The notes beneath the pieces are model-generated. The model saw only the letters and a list, made by a program, of their open reading frames with translations. It was not told the origin of the DNA and searched no databases. This document shows, one piece after another, positions 22,836-36,960 of a stretch of DNA of 64,000 nucleotides. The number at the start of each line of letters is the position of its first letter. Position 1 is the first letter of the stretch. Origin of the DNA: Quillaja saponaria (Eukaryota; Streptophyta; Magnoliopsida; Fabales; Quillajaceae); contig CM055608.1 of assembly GCA_029379385.1 (NCBI GenBank), positions 17,172,350 to 17,236,349 on the forward strand. The letters are read 5' to 3'. Position numbers and translations under genes: made by a program.

Positions 22836-25620
22836 ATCTCCCACTTGCACTCAAGCCAACCGCTCATGTATCTCATACCCATCTTTTGAAAATGGTGATC
22901 AAAATTTTGTTGAGACAGTGGTTTAGATAATGGATCTACTATATTACTATTTGTTGATACTTTTTGTACATTCATATCACCCCTATCAATGATTTCTCTA
23001 ATCAAATGAAAACACCTCATATTGTGTTTGGTCTTTTGGTGAGAGCTTGGTTCCTTGCTTGTGCTATGGCTTCATTGTTATCACAGTATAAGGATACTGG
23101 ATTAACAATATCAGGTACCACACCTGGCTCATTGATGAACTTTCTTATCCAAACAACTTCTTTGGTTGCTTCATTAGCGGCAATATATTCAGCCACAGTG
23201 GTTGAGTCTGCAGTGGTGACCTGTTTAAACTTTTCTAATACACCGCTCAACCATTCAAGGTGAATACGTACCCTGATATAAACTTACTATTATCCTTATC
23301 AAATTGAAAACTTGAGTCTGTAATGACATCAATTTTCAAATCTGATCCTCCATAAATGAGAAACAAATCTTTAGCCTTCTTAAGTACTTAAAAATGTTCC
23401 TCGTTTCTTTTCATTAACATTCATCGGGATTAGACTGATATCTGTTTGTTACAATAAGTGCATAAGCAACATCAGGTCTAGTACATACCATAGAATACAT
23501 GATAGTTTCTATTATCGAAGCATAGGTATTCTACTCATGAATTCTTTTTCTTGAGGTGTTTGAGGTGACATCTTCCTAGAAAGAGTGATTCCATAACTCA
23601 TAGGCAAATAACATTTCTTAGAATCATTCATACTGAACCTTTTCAGTATTTTTTCTATGTATGTAGATTGGGACAAGCCAAGCATCCTTTTAGATCTATC
23701 TCTATAGATCTTAATCCCTATGATATAGGTAAGTTCACCCAAATCTTTCATGGAAAAGTTCTTTGATAGCCAAACCTTGACTGATTGTAACATAGCTATA
23801 TCATTCCTAATAAGTAGCATGTCATCCACATATATGATCAAAAAAGCGACAACGCTCCCACTAACATTTTTGTATACACAAGGTACATCCAGATTCTTAA
23901 TAAAATCACTAATTGTTTCATCAAAATGGATGTTCTAACTTCTTGAAGCTTGCTTGAGTCCATAAATGGATCTTTGCAACTAGCATGCTTTGTGATTTTC
24001 AACACTAAATGTAAAACCCTCAGTTTTGTCATGTACACATCCTTTTCAATATTTCCATTGAGAAATGCGGTTTTTACATCCATTTTCCATATTTCATAAT
24101 CATAGTATGCAGCTATAGCAAGTAAAATCCTAATGGATTTAAGCATAACTATAGAAGAAAAGGTTTCATCAAAATTAATTCCTTGGTTTTAACTATAAGC
24201 TTTCGCCACTAATCTTGCTTTATAAGTTTCAACATTTTCATCTACTCCAATATTCCTTTTAAAGACCCATTTGCATCCTATAGGTACTATACCTTGAGGT
24301 GCATCAACTAAAGCCTATACATTGTTAAAGTACATGGAATCCATTTCGGATTTCATGGCTTCTTACCACTTCTTAGAGTCAATGTCATAAATTGTCTCTT
24401 CATAGGTAGTAAGATCCTCGTTAGTTATGAGTTGACCCTTATCAGCTTTAATGAGAAATCCATAATATCTTTTAGGTGGTTTGGGCATCCTTCCAGACCT
24501 ATGTAAATAGGCACCTGAGGTGACGATGTATCATTCACTTGTGATTCTTATGATATCTCATCAAGTTCTATCATGCTCCTACTACTTTCTTCTAGTATAA
24601 ACTTTTTTTCTAGGAAGATATCATATTTGTAAACAAACACTTTTTTTCTTAATAGATTATAGAAATAATATCCAACAGTTTCCTTAAGATATCCCACATA
24701 CCTGCACTTATTAGATTTTGCTCCTAGCTTATTTGATTGTAACTTTTTTACATATGCAGGACAATCCCAAGGGTATTCTATTGAGCATGTGAGCAGCGGA
24801 TAGTAGGGCATAACCCCAGAAAGAGGTAGGAAGATTAGTGTAACCCATCATGGACGAAACCATGTGTAATAATGTTCAATTTCTCCTTTCGGACACACCA
24901 TTCAATTGTGGTGTTCTAGCACAAGTTCACTTAGAGAAAATTCCATTCTCTTTTAAATGATCAAGAAACTCATTAGACAAGTATTCATCTCCTCGATCTG
25001 ATCGAAGAGTTTTAATACTCTTCCCTGTTTACTTTTCAACTTCACTTTTGAATTCTTTGAAACTTTCAAATGATTCATATTTATACTTCATTAAGTATAT
25101 ATACCTATATCTAAAAAGGTCATATAATAAAATGGGAGTAACCTCCTCTAGCAATGACTGTTAATGGCCCACACACTTCAGTATACACTAACTCTAATAT
25201 ATCTACAACACTTTCTCCATGTCCACTAAATGGAGATCTAGTCATTTTTCCTTTAAACAAGTTTCACAAGTTGGATAGGATTCAAAATCCTTTAAGTCTA
25301 AATAACCTTTTTTCACCAACTTATGAACTCTATCTTCATTAATATGATCTAGTCTTAAGTGCCACATACATGAATAATTTACTTAATCTTTCTTCTTTTA
25401 GTTTGAATGTTCGATATTAAGTACATTACCATACACATTAAAAATATAAAGGACCATCATCTAAAATGCTATTACTATAAAATTTATTACGAAAATAAAT
25501 CGAACAACACTTGTTCTTAAGAGAAAATTCATAACCCTCTCTATTAATCCTAGAATCAGAAATAATGTTCTTAACTAAAACTGGTATGTAGAAACAATCA
25601 CTAAGTTCTAATGTTTTTCT
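22836..25620 (-). pseudogene. Ty1/copia pol remnant: integrase, RT, RNase H
   Basis: Read from right to left on the minus strand it has, in order: a GAG-pre-integrase piece (LELSDCFYIPVLVKNIIS, 25438-25620); integrase C-terminal part (KLGAKSNKCRYVGYLKETVG, about 24550-24811); RT (DYEIWKMDVKTAFLNGNIE at about 24090, and the catalytic YVDD box at 23821-23832); and RNase H (TVAEYIAANEATKEVVWIRK, 23017-23250, followed by VDPLSKPLSQQNF). Many stops and frame changes break it. The gag gene and 5' LTR are missing. At about 25620 it abuts, without any LTR, a gypsy integrase fragment of opposite orientation, so it is truncated by deletion or rearrangement. Confidence 0.8.
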
Positions 25621-25622
25621 AG

Positions 25623-26088
25623 ATGGTAAAACTAGGCAATATGTTAATAGATTATGGAGGTAGTTGGGATCAGCATCTTCCACTAATGGAGTTTGCTTAT
25701 AATAACAGCTATCATAGTAGCATTCAGATGGTACCATTTAGGACATTGTATGGTAGGAAATGTCGATCTCCAGTTGGATGGTTTGAGATGGGCGAGTATC
25801 AGTTGTTGGGGCCAGAATTAATTCAGGATGCTGTGGAGAAAGTGTAAGTGATTCATGATAGATTATGGACAGCTCAGAGCTGACAGAAATCATATACTGA
25901 TAACAATAAGAGGCAATTAGAATTTGAAGTGGGTGATAGTTATTCAGTAGTATTCTAAGAAACAAGAAATCATGCGGAAAATCAGAGTTACATTGAAACA
26001 ACAATATCTACATCCAACTTAGGTAAAAAATTTATTCGTATTTTATATTGTTGAAATTCGGGACGAATTTCTTTTAAGGGGGGGAGAT
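25623..26088 (+). pseudogene. Ty3/gypsy (chromovirus) integrase C-terminal remnant
   Basis: The frame reads DYGGSWDQHLPLMEFAYNNS, then FRTLYGRKCRSPVGWFEMGE. This is the C-terminal half of the integrase core in plant Tekay/Del-like chromoviruses. The last catalytic region is followed by stops from 25845 on. The remaining 200 nt lead to gggacgaatttcttttaagg, the usual stretch just before the polypurine tract of this family. Everything upstream (gag to RT) is lost at the copia junction. Confidence 0.75.
26076..26087 (+). other. Polypurine tract of gypsy element
   Basis: The tract aagggggggaga lies directly before the LTR start. It would prime plus-strand DNA synthesis. The same arrangement occurs in the inverted copy at 42385-42399. 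Confidence 0.65.
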
Positions 26089-28544
26089 AGTTATAAACCT
26101 CATAATTTGATAACGTAAAATTAAGTTTTAGACATAATGTGTAAATTCTCATTATAAAATAAATAAATAACAATGTAATTAAGTATGATATAACTCGATA
26201 TAGTAACACTTGTTTTCAAAAATTTCTATGCAATTCATCGCAAATTGAAAATTAAAAAATAAAAATAAAAATAAAAATAATAAGTATATATGTACATGTG
26301 TGTAATAGAAAAACTACTTTCCACCACACAATTAATATGTATAAACAAGAAAAAATTTATACAGCACATAATTCTTTATTGACTTTGACCTTATATTTTA
26401 TTTAACTTGGTCTTATGCTTTGATTTTTTTTTATTCATTTTTTTATTGATGGCCGAACCTTGGAGAAATTTCTCCACTGCCAGAAATTTTTTTTGTTTTC
26501 TGGCAAGTTCCTTTCTTTCCTTTCGTTGCTCTTCCTTGCTTCCCTATTTCTCTTAGCTTCATGAACTTTCTAGTGGGTAGCCAAGATCTTCCAGCCTTTC
26601 TTTCCTTCTCTCAAAAACTATGGCAGCTCTTCCAAATGGACAGCAGCTAATAGCTTGATTTTATTGTGCTTGAAGCACCCGTGAGGTCCCTTTGATGAGA
26701 AAAGGGATGGTTTTGGATGATTGTGGCTGCCACCATTTCCCCTATTTCTGGCATCAACAAGGCTGAGTTTCATCTAATCTTGGAGCCGTTTTGGTTGGGG
26801 ATTTGAGTAGGTTGTAGGCAGCAAGTCAGCAAGTGACAAAGGAGGTGGCTGCAAACCTTTCTCTTTTACCTTGTTGTTAAGCTCTTTGTGTGGCCGTGAG
26901 GTATAGTTTTTTTTTTTTTTTTTTTTGTCTTTGCTTATGTAGTTGTGTTTTTCCTTAAGTGTTATGTTCTAAGTGTATAGTTAGGCTTAAGAAAGAGATC
27001 AGTAGGTGATCCTCTCCATTGAAACTTGGAGCTGCCCTGTTTTGCTTGATGGCAGCAAGCCACAATTTTAGTTGAGTAGGTGTGAGGGTCTTGCGGTTTG
27101 AACTTGACCAAACAGCTTGCTTTAGTTTTTTTAACTGGGGGGTAGCCTTGCTTGAAATTCCAGCTGCTGCCCTCCCCTATTTAGGTAGCACCTTGGCCAT
27201 ATTTTCCTTCTTATGGCCGGGCATATAAGTGTTGTGGGGGAGGACTTTGGGTTTCTAAAGAGTTATGGCAGCAAGGGGGTTAGGTGCAAGAATTTTCTTG
27301 CTATCAAATTATATCTTAGTTAAGTTAGTCTTGTTAGGTGAAGGATGTGAAATTAGTGATTATATATTGGAAATTATAGTTTGAAGATGAGGTAGCTTAT
27401 GAATAGTAAGTATTAGAAATGGAATATGGATAAGATGTAAATGGATGGACTTATGTAAGTTCTTGGTAGGTGTATATATAGGTATACATGCACATGAGTT
27501 AAAATAAAATATGCCTACAAGAAATTTGTGAAATTGCCAAGAAGAAAAGTAGGGTCAGATTTTGTAGGTCTGAGAACTCAAGTATTTCAGGAGCTTTCGG
27601 GACTAAATTAAATTAAGATTTCTAAAGAGGAAATGTACCTTAGGGTCTTCTTATGGTGTCTGTAAAATTTAGTAGCTTGGTTCCAAGAGTATTTGTAGGT
27701 AGATCTTTGAGATTGCAGCTAGGTCAATGTAGGACTTTTAGTGCACTTAAGTCAATTTGGGAGTCATCGTCGGGGGTTAAGGTTGGAATTAGCTTAGAAC
27801 CTCTGAATAAAAGTTGTTCCTAGTATACTAAAAAGAAAATCTGGAGTTGATATCATTACTCTGATAAATTTGTGATCCTGTGTATCATGTAAATGGTGAA
27901 TTTATAACGATTACAATGTATATATGTAATGTGAATTAAGATATGAATAATGTTACATGATGTTATTACATATGTTATATGCTTGTGCTGTGTGATGCTA
28001 GTACCCTTTAGGTACGATTTTCCATTCACGGAGTCCATAAGACTCACTCCTCTTTTGTGGTTATATGTTTTTTAGTAGCAGGACCTCAAAGGAAGTTAAC
28101 TACTAATATAAGATTTTGCTGAGGATTTGATGACAAGGTATTCCTCGAAATCTTATACTTGGAGTCAAGGATGAAAATTTACAGTCACATTAAAACTGTG
28201 GGTGTCAAATTTGGTATGATGTAATATTTTAGTATTTGTGTTATTGATGATGTGAATGGAGAGGAGCTCCTTATTGTCTTTGTGTTGTTGTTGTGTAAGA
28301 AAAAAGAGTTTATAGGATTGTATTTTAAGGCATGTTCTATATTGCAAGGAACCTCTATTAAATTTTTCAATAAGTTGTGATTTGTTTCAATCAACAAACT
28401 TTTAATGTTAACTTTTGTGTTTATAAATTCTTGGTTTTATTCATTGGTTGGTCAAGAGCAGGGTCGTTCCTTTATTTGAGTTAGGGTTAATGAGGTTTGG
28501 TTACAATTCCTCTTGCCAGTCATGCCTCTATGAGGGGTGTGACA
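26089..28544 (+). mobile_element. Ty3/gypsy 3' LTR, copy A (about 2.46 kb)
   Basis: It starts tagttataaacc (a mutated form of the family start TGTGATAACCC) and ends catgcctctatgaggggtgtgaca at 28544. Landmarks shared with the other copies are gtgatgctagtaccctt at about 27990, a Pro-box-like ggtacgattttcc, and a T-run at about 26909-26927 within the pyrimidine-rich R-like part. It carries no ORF of note. Confidence 0.7.
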
Positions 28545-29650
28545 ACTTGGAAATATGCTTTCAACCCTGAATCATAGTGTTGACCCAACGATACACATGG
28601 ATTCATGAATGAATGACGAGCGAGATTCGTAACATGGTGTGTGGTTAATTGTTGCCTTTGAAGGTTAAATTATTATGTGTAATAGTATCTATAGTTAAAT
28701 AAATGTGCAAGTACAATGTATTAGTGAGTTATTTGAGTCATAGTAGGTTGAAATTGTTTGTGGTTAATAAAGGCCAACAAATTGAAATTTTTCTAAGAAA
28801 TGATTTTTATTTCCCGAACCGAGATCCAGGTGCACCTAGGAAATGTTGATTTGAAATTCTGAGATATTCTGATTTTGATAAATGTTTTTAAAAGTTTGAG
28901 TGCTCAGCCCCGGTGGGATGGATTATGTATGGAGATTAATATGTTATGTGAGTGCTTAAATGTCTAGTAGGAGGTGATACTGTTGTGCGGGGCTGAGTTA
29001 ATCTTTAGCCCTTTGTTTGTTTTGTATGCTGTGATTACTCTGATTCATTTGTGATTCTCTGAATTATATAAGTTATGAATTTATGATGAGTATAAATGTG
29101 TACGTGTATTTTGAATTATATCATGATATTATTATGCATATATATATATATATATACTTGCATTGAGTGATGCTAGTACCCTTTGGGTACGATTTTCCAC
29201 TCACGAAGTCCGTAAAAGTCATGCCTCTCGTGGATATTTTTTTTATAGGAGTCCAGTATATGGCGTCGCAGAGTTTGTGACCTTCTGACAGAGTACGACA
29301 AGGTATTTTCCAGGATCTCTGACTTAAAGTTAAAGATGAAAGTTGCGGTCACACTAGAACTGTGGGGTATCTAATGTTGTATGATGTAATAGTATAGATA
29401 TTTGTCTTCGTGTTGTTGTGTAAAATCAGGAACACATGTTTGTATTTTGAGGCATGTTATATAAATTTTCAGTAAGTTGCTATTTGTTTCAGAAAAAAAA
29501 AGCTTTTACAGTGAACTTATGTTTTATAAAATTTAGTGTTGTTTTCTACTTGGGTCTAAAGTCGTGTTGTTACTTTGTTTTGAAGTCAGGGTTACGGAGG
29601 TTTGGTTATCCAATCCTCCAGCGAATCATGCCTCCATGAGGAGCGTGATA
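28545..29650 (+). mobile_element. Gypsy LTR fragment, 3' half, same family
   Basis: It repeats the second half of copy A in the same orientation: gctcagccccggtgggatgg at about 28905, gtgatgctagtaccctttgg at about 29167, and the end catgcctccatgaggagcgtgata at 29650. It starts in mid-LTR exactly where copy A ends. The simplest reading is that the copy A element was inserted into this older LTR and the left half has since been lost. Confidence 0.65.
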
Positions 29651-30244
29651 TTTTTCTTCAAATGACATATGTTCACTTTAAGGTGGTTAGTATTTTTAAT
29701 TTAAATATAAAATCATATGTATATTTTCAAATCTAAAGATAACTAAAATGTTAATTAATATTCTTATAATAAAATGTCAAAGATCATTAAGAGAAATTAA
29801 ACTTACTTGCTGTAATTGTTTAACTTGCATCAATAATTTATTTGTCAGTCATATTCATTACATTATGATTAACCATTAATGAGTTTTTAAATACACTTTG
29901 CATTTTTATATTACTCACAAAAATAGAGATGAGACTTATTGTCAAGTAAAGAAAAAGTAGGATAAAAAGACAAAGACAAAATAAATTTCATATTGTTTAT
30001 ATAACTTGTTTATATGATTGAAGTCTACATAATGAATATCATATTGCTCATATAATTGAATGATGCATACCAACAAAAATACATTTTAAAGTTATCATCA
30101 AATAAAAAATATGTCAAAAAATAAAAAATAAAAAATTGAATTAGTCTTTATCTATGGCATTCACAATTTTTATTTCAGTTGATGGAAGTTTTTAAATGTT
30201 ATTTTAATTGTTATTAAATATGTAGCAGATATTAAGAATATAGG
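29651..30244. other. AT-rich spacer between LTR fragments
   Basis: No gene and no recognisable element ends. It is about 75-80% A/T by eye. Confidence 0.4.
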
Positions 30245-33200
30245 TGTCATAACCCGATATCATAAAGTCAAATTTTAGATATAATATGTAAATTTCAGTT
30301 ATAAAACAACAACCACATAAACAAATTAAATGAATAATAATAAAATTAAACATGTCATACCCCGGTATTGGAGTGATATATTTTAAACATTTTTAAATAA
30401 ATTTTAATTATACAAGGAAATTGTGATAACTCGATATCTCATTATTTTGTTATTGATATTTTAATATACACTTTAGAGTGTCATACATAATTTATTGGAA
30501 ATTTGAAAAATTAAATTAATAATATATTACACATAGTAGTATTAAATTTTATAACCCAATATTCTAGTAGATATTTTAAAATATTGTACGTAAATTATTG
30601 TAATTATGTAAATAATTAATTTTCATGAAATAAATTAAAATAAGAGAATAAGTGAATATATATATACTTATATACATAGATAGATATATATATATATATA
30701 TATATATAATTGTGGATAATAGTGTGATTCTTTGACTTGATTTACTTTTTATTTTCTTCTTTCTCTCATCTTTGTCTTGTTTTGGTGCGACTGGTTAAAG
30801 CTTTCTCCTTTCCTCTCAATTTTTCTAGGCTTTTCTTCTTTACTTGTATTGGCGATGAAGCTTCCTTCTTCTAGCAGTATTCTTGCCCTTCCTTGTAGCG
30901 ATAACCCTTCATCCTTGTTCTTAATCTAGTTAAAGAAGGGGCTGTTCTTCATAGTTCGACGAGTAGAGCCCCTCCCTTATTTCCCCATTAGAGTGGCAAC
31001 CTTCCTCTTGCTTGATAGAGTTCTAATTTTTTGGTGCTTTGTAGAGGTATCTTTAGAGGTATAATATTTAGCTAGATTCAAGAGCTTTGTTGTTATAGAA
31101 TGGGTTTGGCTTGTTCATTTAATTTTTTTTGCATTGTTATTCCCTGTTTTGATTTGTATGACCTCTTTCTCTTATAGGTTGTACTCTTTTCTCTTCTATT
31201 CCTTAACAAAGTATTCTTTAACATCAAAAGAGAATATGTTCAAATTAGTTATGATGAAAGCTTTGTAGGTTGCAAGGATATTTTATTACAGATTCTCGTA
31301 AGTGAAAGAGAAAGAATGAAAAAAAAAGAAAAAAAAAAAGAAAAGAAGACATTAGCAAAGATCTGCCATATGCTGTGAACAATAATCTAATAGTTTTTAT
31401 TTTTGGATGCCTGCTGATAGATGAGTAAGTAAGAGCTCTGAACGTATAGAAAATCCATTGTCCAGTAAGATTAAAACACATAAAGAATTTCAGATACTTT
31501 ATAAAGAGTGAAAGTTAAAGGGAAATGATACGTGGATACCTATAAAGTGATGGGTGCACGAATTGGGCCGATTTTCTGATAAAATCATTACTAAGTTTCA
31601 CTTTTCATTTCTCTCTATTCTGTTTGCATCTTTCTCTTTTTCCCACTCTCTCTCACCTTTACATCTTTTGTCCTCCAAATTACAGAGGAAACAAATAATT
31701 TTCTTTTCTAAGAGGAAAAAAATAAGTAGCTCATTGAACATTTTTTTTGGTAGCGTTTTGATCCGATTGAACAAGATTGTTTCTCTTATGTTTTAGTTCG
31801 TGAATTATAGAATTTTGGATTTGTTACTTCATTGGATCATTCATAGATGTCGATTACGCCCAATATGTGAATTTGGCTGAATTGGTGGTGTAATTTTTTT
31901 TTTTTTCCAAGGGTTATAGGGGATATAACTATGTATCTAAATGGTGTACAACTTACGGAATCATGTATCTCTTCACTAATTCTCCATATGAATGGTGTTG
32001 CCCTGCATGATTGAGTTGTGAATGTTGGAGATACATGAGCTAGAAATGAAAGGGTGGGTCTTAGTATATTCTCATTCTTTCTCTTCATGCCTTGAATTTA
32101 GAATTGACTTTTGGAGGTGATGATCTCTACAGAGTTTAAAGTTGGGGCTGAAACACTGAAGATTAAGAAACCCATCATAGTAAATACCAACCCACCATAC
32201 AAAAGTAATTGAGATCGAAATTCCATGGGAGAATTGTGACTACCAGAGGTCTATGAGTATCGTGAGGATGGTATTACTAGAGAGAAATTGTGGGTTTTCA
32301 GTCGAAAAGGGTTTGATGAATTGAGACTCACAGTAATCCAAAGAATAAAGAGATGCTTTTGGGGTTTCATGGTACTTGTGGAAGCTGGGTATATGAGATT
32401 GGTTTTTATTTTTTATTTTTATTCATATGAAATATAGCCCACTCTCGTTCACCTATCATTAAGGCTCGTGTCCATATCAGGATCTAAGTTAAATTGTATA
32501 AGAAAAATTATCACACAATTAAAAGGACAGCACACTTGTTGGAAAACATGACTTTGGATATCTATTAGCAACCACAAGTGTGTTTTGTATGGTTCAAGAT
32601 ATATGGATAATTGGTGTATCTGACTTACTAACTATTGTAGGTTTTGAACCATTATATGTGGTATAAAATGCAATTCAACGGAATCTTAATCTTTACTGTA
32701 TAGTTGTGTATTTGTCTAATGATCATTAAAAGACATATTATGAGTATAAACTTTGGACAGAAAGTTATTCTTCAGTCCTGGTTTGCAATGTAGAATGCAA
32801 TCAATTAAGTTGTTTAGTTAAGAGGAAGAATTTTATTGAATTGACGCAATCATATTGAGTTCTTGGTGTATGTGTATATATAAATACACATACATAGGAA
32901 GTGAAGTAAGAATGCATATTAGGTGCTTGACAAAATGCTTAGGAGAAATCAAATGTTAAGCTATGCATAAAGGTGGATGTATACAGGTTTCTTAGTAAAA
33001 CAAATAATAGGATGATAATGTATGGTTTAAAAAGGATGAAAATAAAACAAGTAAAGAAAGGCTAAATATATGAACTAAGAATTGGAATTTGACACATAGT
33101 GACATTAGAAAGTTTGGTCTAAGTTTTTGATAAAAAATATAATAACTAACTACTTTGAATAAAAATCCATAAACAAAGAGCATTGAATGATTGGTTAAGG

Positions 33201-34170
33201 TTGTGATCAAGAGGTTATATGAAGTGAGTAGTGAGTATGAACAAAGGTTGTTGAGTGGTGGGGTAAAGTGTTGGAAATTGAGAGTTTAAAGATTGAGGAT
33301 AGGATGCAAGGACAAATTTCGTGGGATTGAAAAATCCCGTATTTCAGGTGTTTTAGTGCTGAATTATATTAAGAGTTTAAAAGAGGAAGTGTACCTTAGG
33401 ACCTTTAAATGTTGTCTACAAAATTTCGTAGCTTGGTTCCAAGTATGTTGTTAGTTAGAGCTATTAGATTACGGCTAGGTCATGTAGGATTTTTAGTGAA
33501 CCTGTTTTAGTATAACTGATTTTAGAGGGTTTTAAAGGTTGAATTAGAAATAGAGCCATGAATACGGAATGTTCCCAATATCTTGATAAGAAAGACTGTA
33601 AATTATCGTAATTTAATTCCTCAGTATGAATTTTTTTTATATAAGCCTTAGAGTCAGATAGTGACAACTACGAATTTGTGCAGTGCCTTGTTTTTGGTTC
33701 ATGTAAGAAATTGAGTGGGTTCATGACTAATTTTAGGAAAAGTTTATGAATAATAAAGATAGATATACTTTTCTATTAATAAATCCAAGAAATGGAATTA
33801 GATTTCTTTTTTCCTAGAGAAAGTTATGTTTAATTAACTAAGGTAAGGTCAGAGCTGTCAAAATTCTGTTTTTTGCAGAATTTGACGCAACTACAAATAA
33901 TAAACTGTATTGATATACAAATCCAAATATTTCAAATGATATACTATTATAAATCTACATGTGTCTAGTATTTTAATAAATTTTATAAAACTGGATTTAG
34001 AATTTCCTATAGGAAGATATGACTGTTAAAGTGAATACTGATCCATATCCCAAGTTTGGACAGTTTCAACATCTTTAACTCACTAGTGTTTTTCTACCAT
34101 TTCTAATAGTGTCTTTCTACTTTATGCATTGTCATGACATCTAAAATGTCTCTTCATTACAAATCTTACC
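30245..34170 (+). mobile_element. Gypsy LTR fragment, 5' and middle part (plus orientation)
   Basis: It starts TGTCATAACCCGATATCATA, the family LTR start. Its middle (33310-33450, with gtaccttaggacctttaaat and cgtagcttggttccaag) matches copy A at 27540-27690, and 33660-34130 matches the reverse complement of 49790-50120. A segment at about 31500-32450 has no counterpart in copy A and may be an insertion. The right end is cut by an inverted LTR at about 34175. A second LTR-like start (tgtcataccccggtattg) lies at 30353, suggesting an internal duplication of the 5' end. Confidence 0.55.
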
Positions 34171-36960
34171 ACATAAAGTACATACCCCCGTAACCCTGAA
34201 TATTCAAGTAATATGCCTTTCAACTTAGAAACACTTTATAATTAAGACTATCAAAATATTATAGAGTTAAAATAGAATCGAGTATTGACAATTAAATATA
34301 TAGGATTAATGAAAATATTGGCAGAGGTTCCCTGTACGGTGGAACATACCCATCACATATATAATCAACCTGGTCACAAAGTCAATAGTAAATTATAATG
34401 TCAGAATATACAAAGGAGTTTCGCTCATGACAAAACAAATAATCACTATGGTGAACTCAATACATGTATATATATATATATCAATAATACATAACACCTA
34501 AGGTGATTGCAAGTATCATCCGTTATGCTCCAAGTATGCAATATTCGAGATATACCTTGCCACTGCAAAGTTGGCAGGTGGCAACTATATAGCAATCAAC
34601 TGGAGTTTCCTGAAAGCTAAAAAAAATAACCACAAAGAAAAGGGTGAGTCACAATGACTCAGTGAGTAAATCATGTACCCTATGGGTACTTGCATCATGC
34701 AACACATATATCATAATTCACAACTCATATTTAAATCTATTGATGCATGTACGTGATTATCATGATTATACAATCACAGTTCCCTTAATTCATAGTCCCA
34801 AAATAGTAAACAAACCATACAAGTCAATCAACACTTAAACAACTAATTAAACAATCAAAGGGCCAACAAGTAATTCAGCCCCACACAACAATATTTTCCC
34901 CTACCAGGCATTAACGCGCCCGCACAACAAGTGATTCTCCATACACAAATCCATCCCACTGGGGCTGAATACTCCAATTGTTTTCAAAATAGTTGTCAGA
35001 ATCAGAATAACTCATATCAACTTTCAAATTTAAGTAACCTAGGTGCACCTGGACTTTAATTTCAAAAATGAAAACCATTTTTCAGAAAAATTTCATGTTG
35101 TTGGCCCTTATCAACCACAGTCAATGTCAAACATATCTCATCCAGTTAAATCGCTAAAATCACTCATTTGCTTAATTTTTATTATCACGCATCATTCTAA
35201 ATATACATATAATTGCACCTAAAAAATCTGATAACTGTAAAGGACATAATTCACTCACTGCTCAAGTACATTGTTCGTCAGTTCGTCTAGGCTGTGATGG
35301 TGTCGGAATATCCTCGACACGCTCTAAAACTGAAGATCATAAATTCTTAGGTTACTAATAATCATTTAAAAATCAATTCTACGATTTCTTAATTGTATGT
35401 GATTATGTTTAATATGTTTCTTAAAGCAAGGTTAATTGATTTGATATATTCCTCAATTTAATTTTCATAACTTAACATTACTTTGTATATATTAAAATTA
35501 ATTTCCATATATATATATATATATATACTAAAATTTAACTTTAACTAGTTATCTTATCAAATACCTGAAAATGAGTTGCTTGCATAATTGTGTATATAAA
35601 TATACATATTACTAATCTAACATTAGTTTCTAATTTATTTATGCTCAATTCCTAATTCAATTAAACTAATTTTTAATTTTTCTTTCTACCATATTTATAC
35701 TCTTACTCTAAGATTTACACTACATTATCATTTCACAAGTTCTTTGGTCCCAAGTCTTTACTCATTTTAAGGCCTAATTGAACACTATGTCACTCACATC
35801 AACTTGCAACCTCACGGCAAGGGACAAAATCCCACACTCAAACCTCCTAAGCTTTCATGGACGAACTAAACACTATTAAGGGTGGTTGGCTGCCAAAACA
35901 GAGCATGAAAGCACTTCATTTACGCCTGTTGCAACGAGGACCAGATTTACTTCACGTTTCCTCCAACTTGCAGCAGTGCACCCTACACCAATTTCCAATT
36001 TCCAATTTCCAGTCAACAGTATCGTATATCGTCACTTTGTTTCCTTCTCAATTCCAAGATGCTGCCAAGACTCCTACAACTACCAGCTGTACTCCATCTC
36101 TTCAACTCATAACCCAATTAACTCAAGTAAAAATAAGGGAGAAAAGAAGAAATGATTTAGCTAAACTCAAAGAATCCCCTGGTAGCAAACGACGTTAACA
36201 AGAAAAGCATACACAAACATAACAAGGCATACATGTTTTCACCACCGTTCCATACCCCTAAGATTTTCTAGCTTCACTTCACTACCCACACGTCCAACAA
36301 CTTAGACCCCAAACTAAGTTAGAGGTCTGTTCATTCCTTGGCTCCATTAATTCCCAAAACCGCACAGCAAAATCCACAAAACCACTCCATCCAACGCCTA
36401 TTCACCTAGCTTGCAAGAATTCATCAACCAAATAGGTGACAACATGGACAAAATTGATAAACTAGGAGCAAAGAAACAGAAATTTAATGCACTACCATGA
36501 ACTCAGTGAAGAAGCCATCGAATTGCAGCTTCATGCATCAACACAGGAAACAAAGGTAGCATCTTACACATTGAAGGCGGTGGAAATGGTGAGGCAAGAA
36601 GCAAAACAACAAAACAAAAAAAGAATAAAATATTGCTACTAATAAAATATCTTTGAAACATGTGGTACTTATTGCACTTCCAATATATATTTATTTATAT
36701 ATCTTTAGATAATTATAAATCTCTAATTTATTATATTTACACACATATATAAATCTTAACTCCTTTAGCTAATAAGATGTGGATCTTAAGTTACCCATGT
36801 ATATATATTCTCTAACTTGAATTAATTGAAATTTCTTATTTAAGTATTTAATACAATTGGCGTACAACATTCCACATCGTATGTTGCACAATCAAGTTAT
36901 AACAGTACAATTCATATTACTTGACATGTAATGACTTAGTAGATAACTTTCATAAGAGAC
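34171..36960 (-). mobile_element. Gypsy LTR fragment, minus orientation, lacking its 3' terminus
   Basis: The minus-strand landmarks run in the expected order: ccccgtaaccctgaatattc (34187), gtaccctatgggtact (34676), cagccccacacaacaat (34876), and aatccatcccactggggctg (34953), ending in a purine-rich stretch at about 36590-36640. The terminal tgtcacaccc is missing. The end near 36960 is approximate. The 113- and 89-codon open frames at 35857-36198 lie inside this LTR and are not genes. Confidence 0.55.

Noticed and set aside
31245..31481. 78-codon ORF with F/S-rich run
   Set aside because: It is produced by an A-rich tract within the gypsy LTR.
35857..36198. 113-codon and 89-codon overlapping ORFs
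   Set aside because: Both lie inside a minus-strand gypsy LTR whose landmarks surround them; no domain is seen in either frame.
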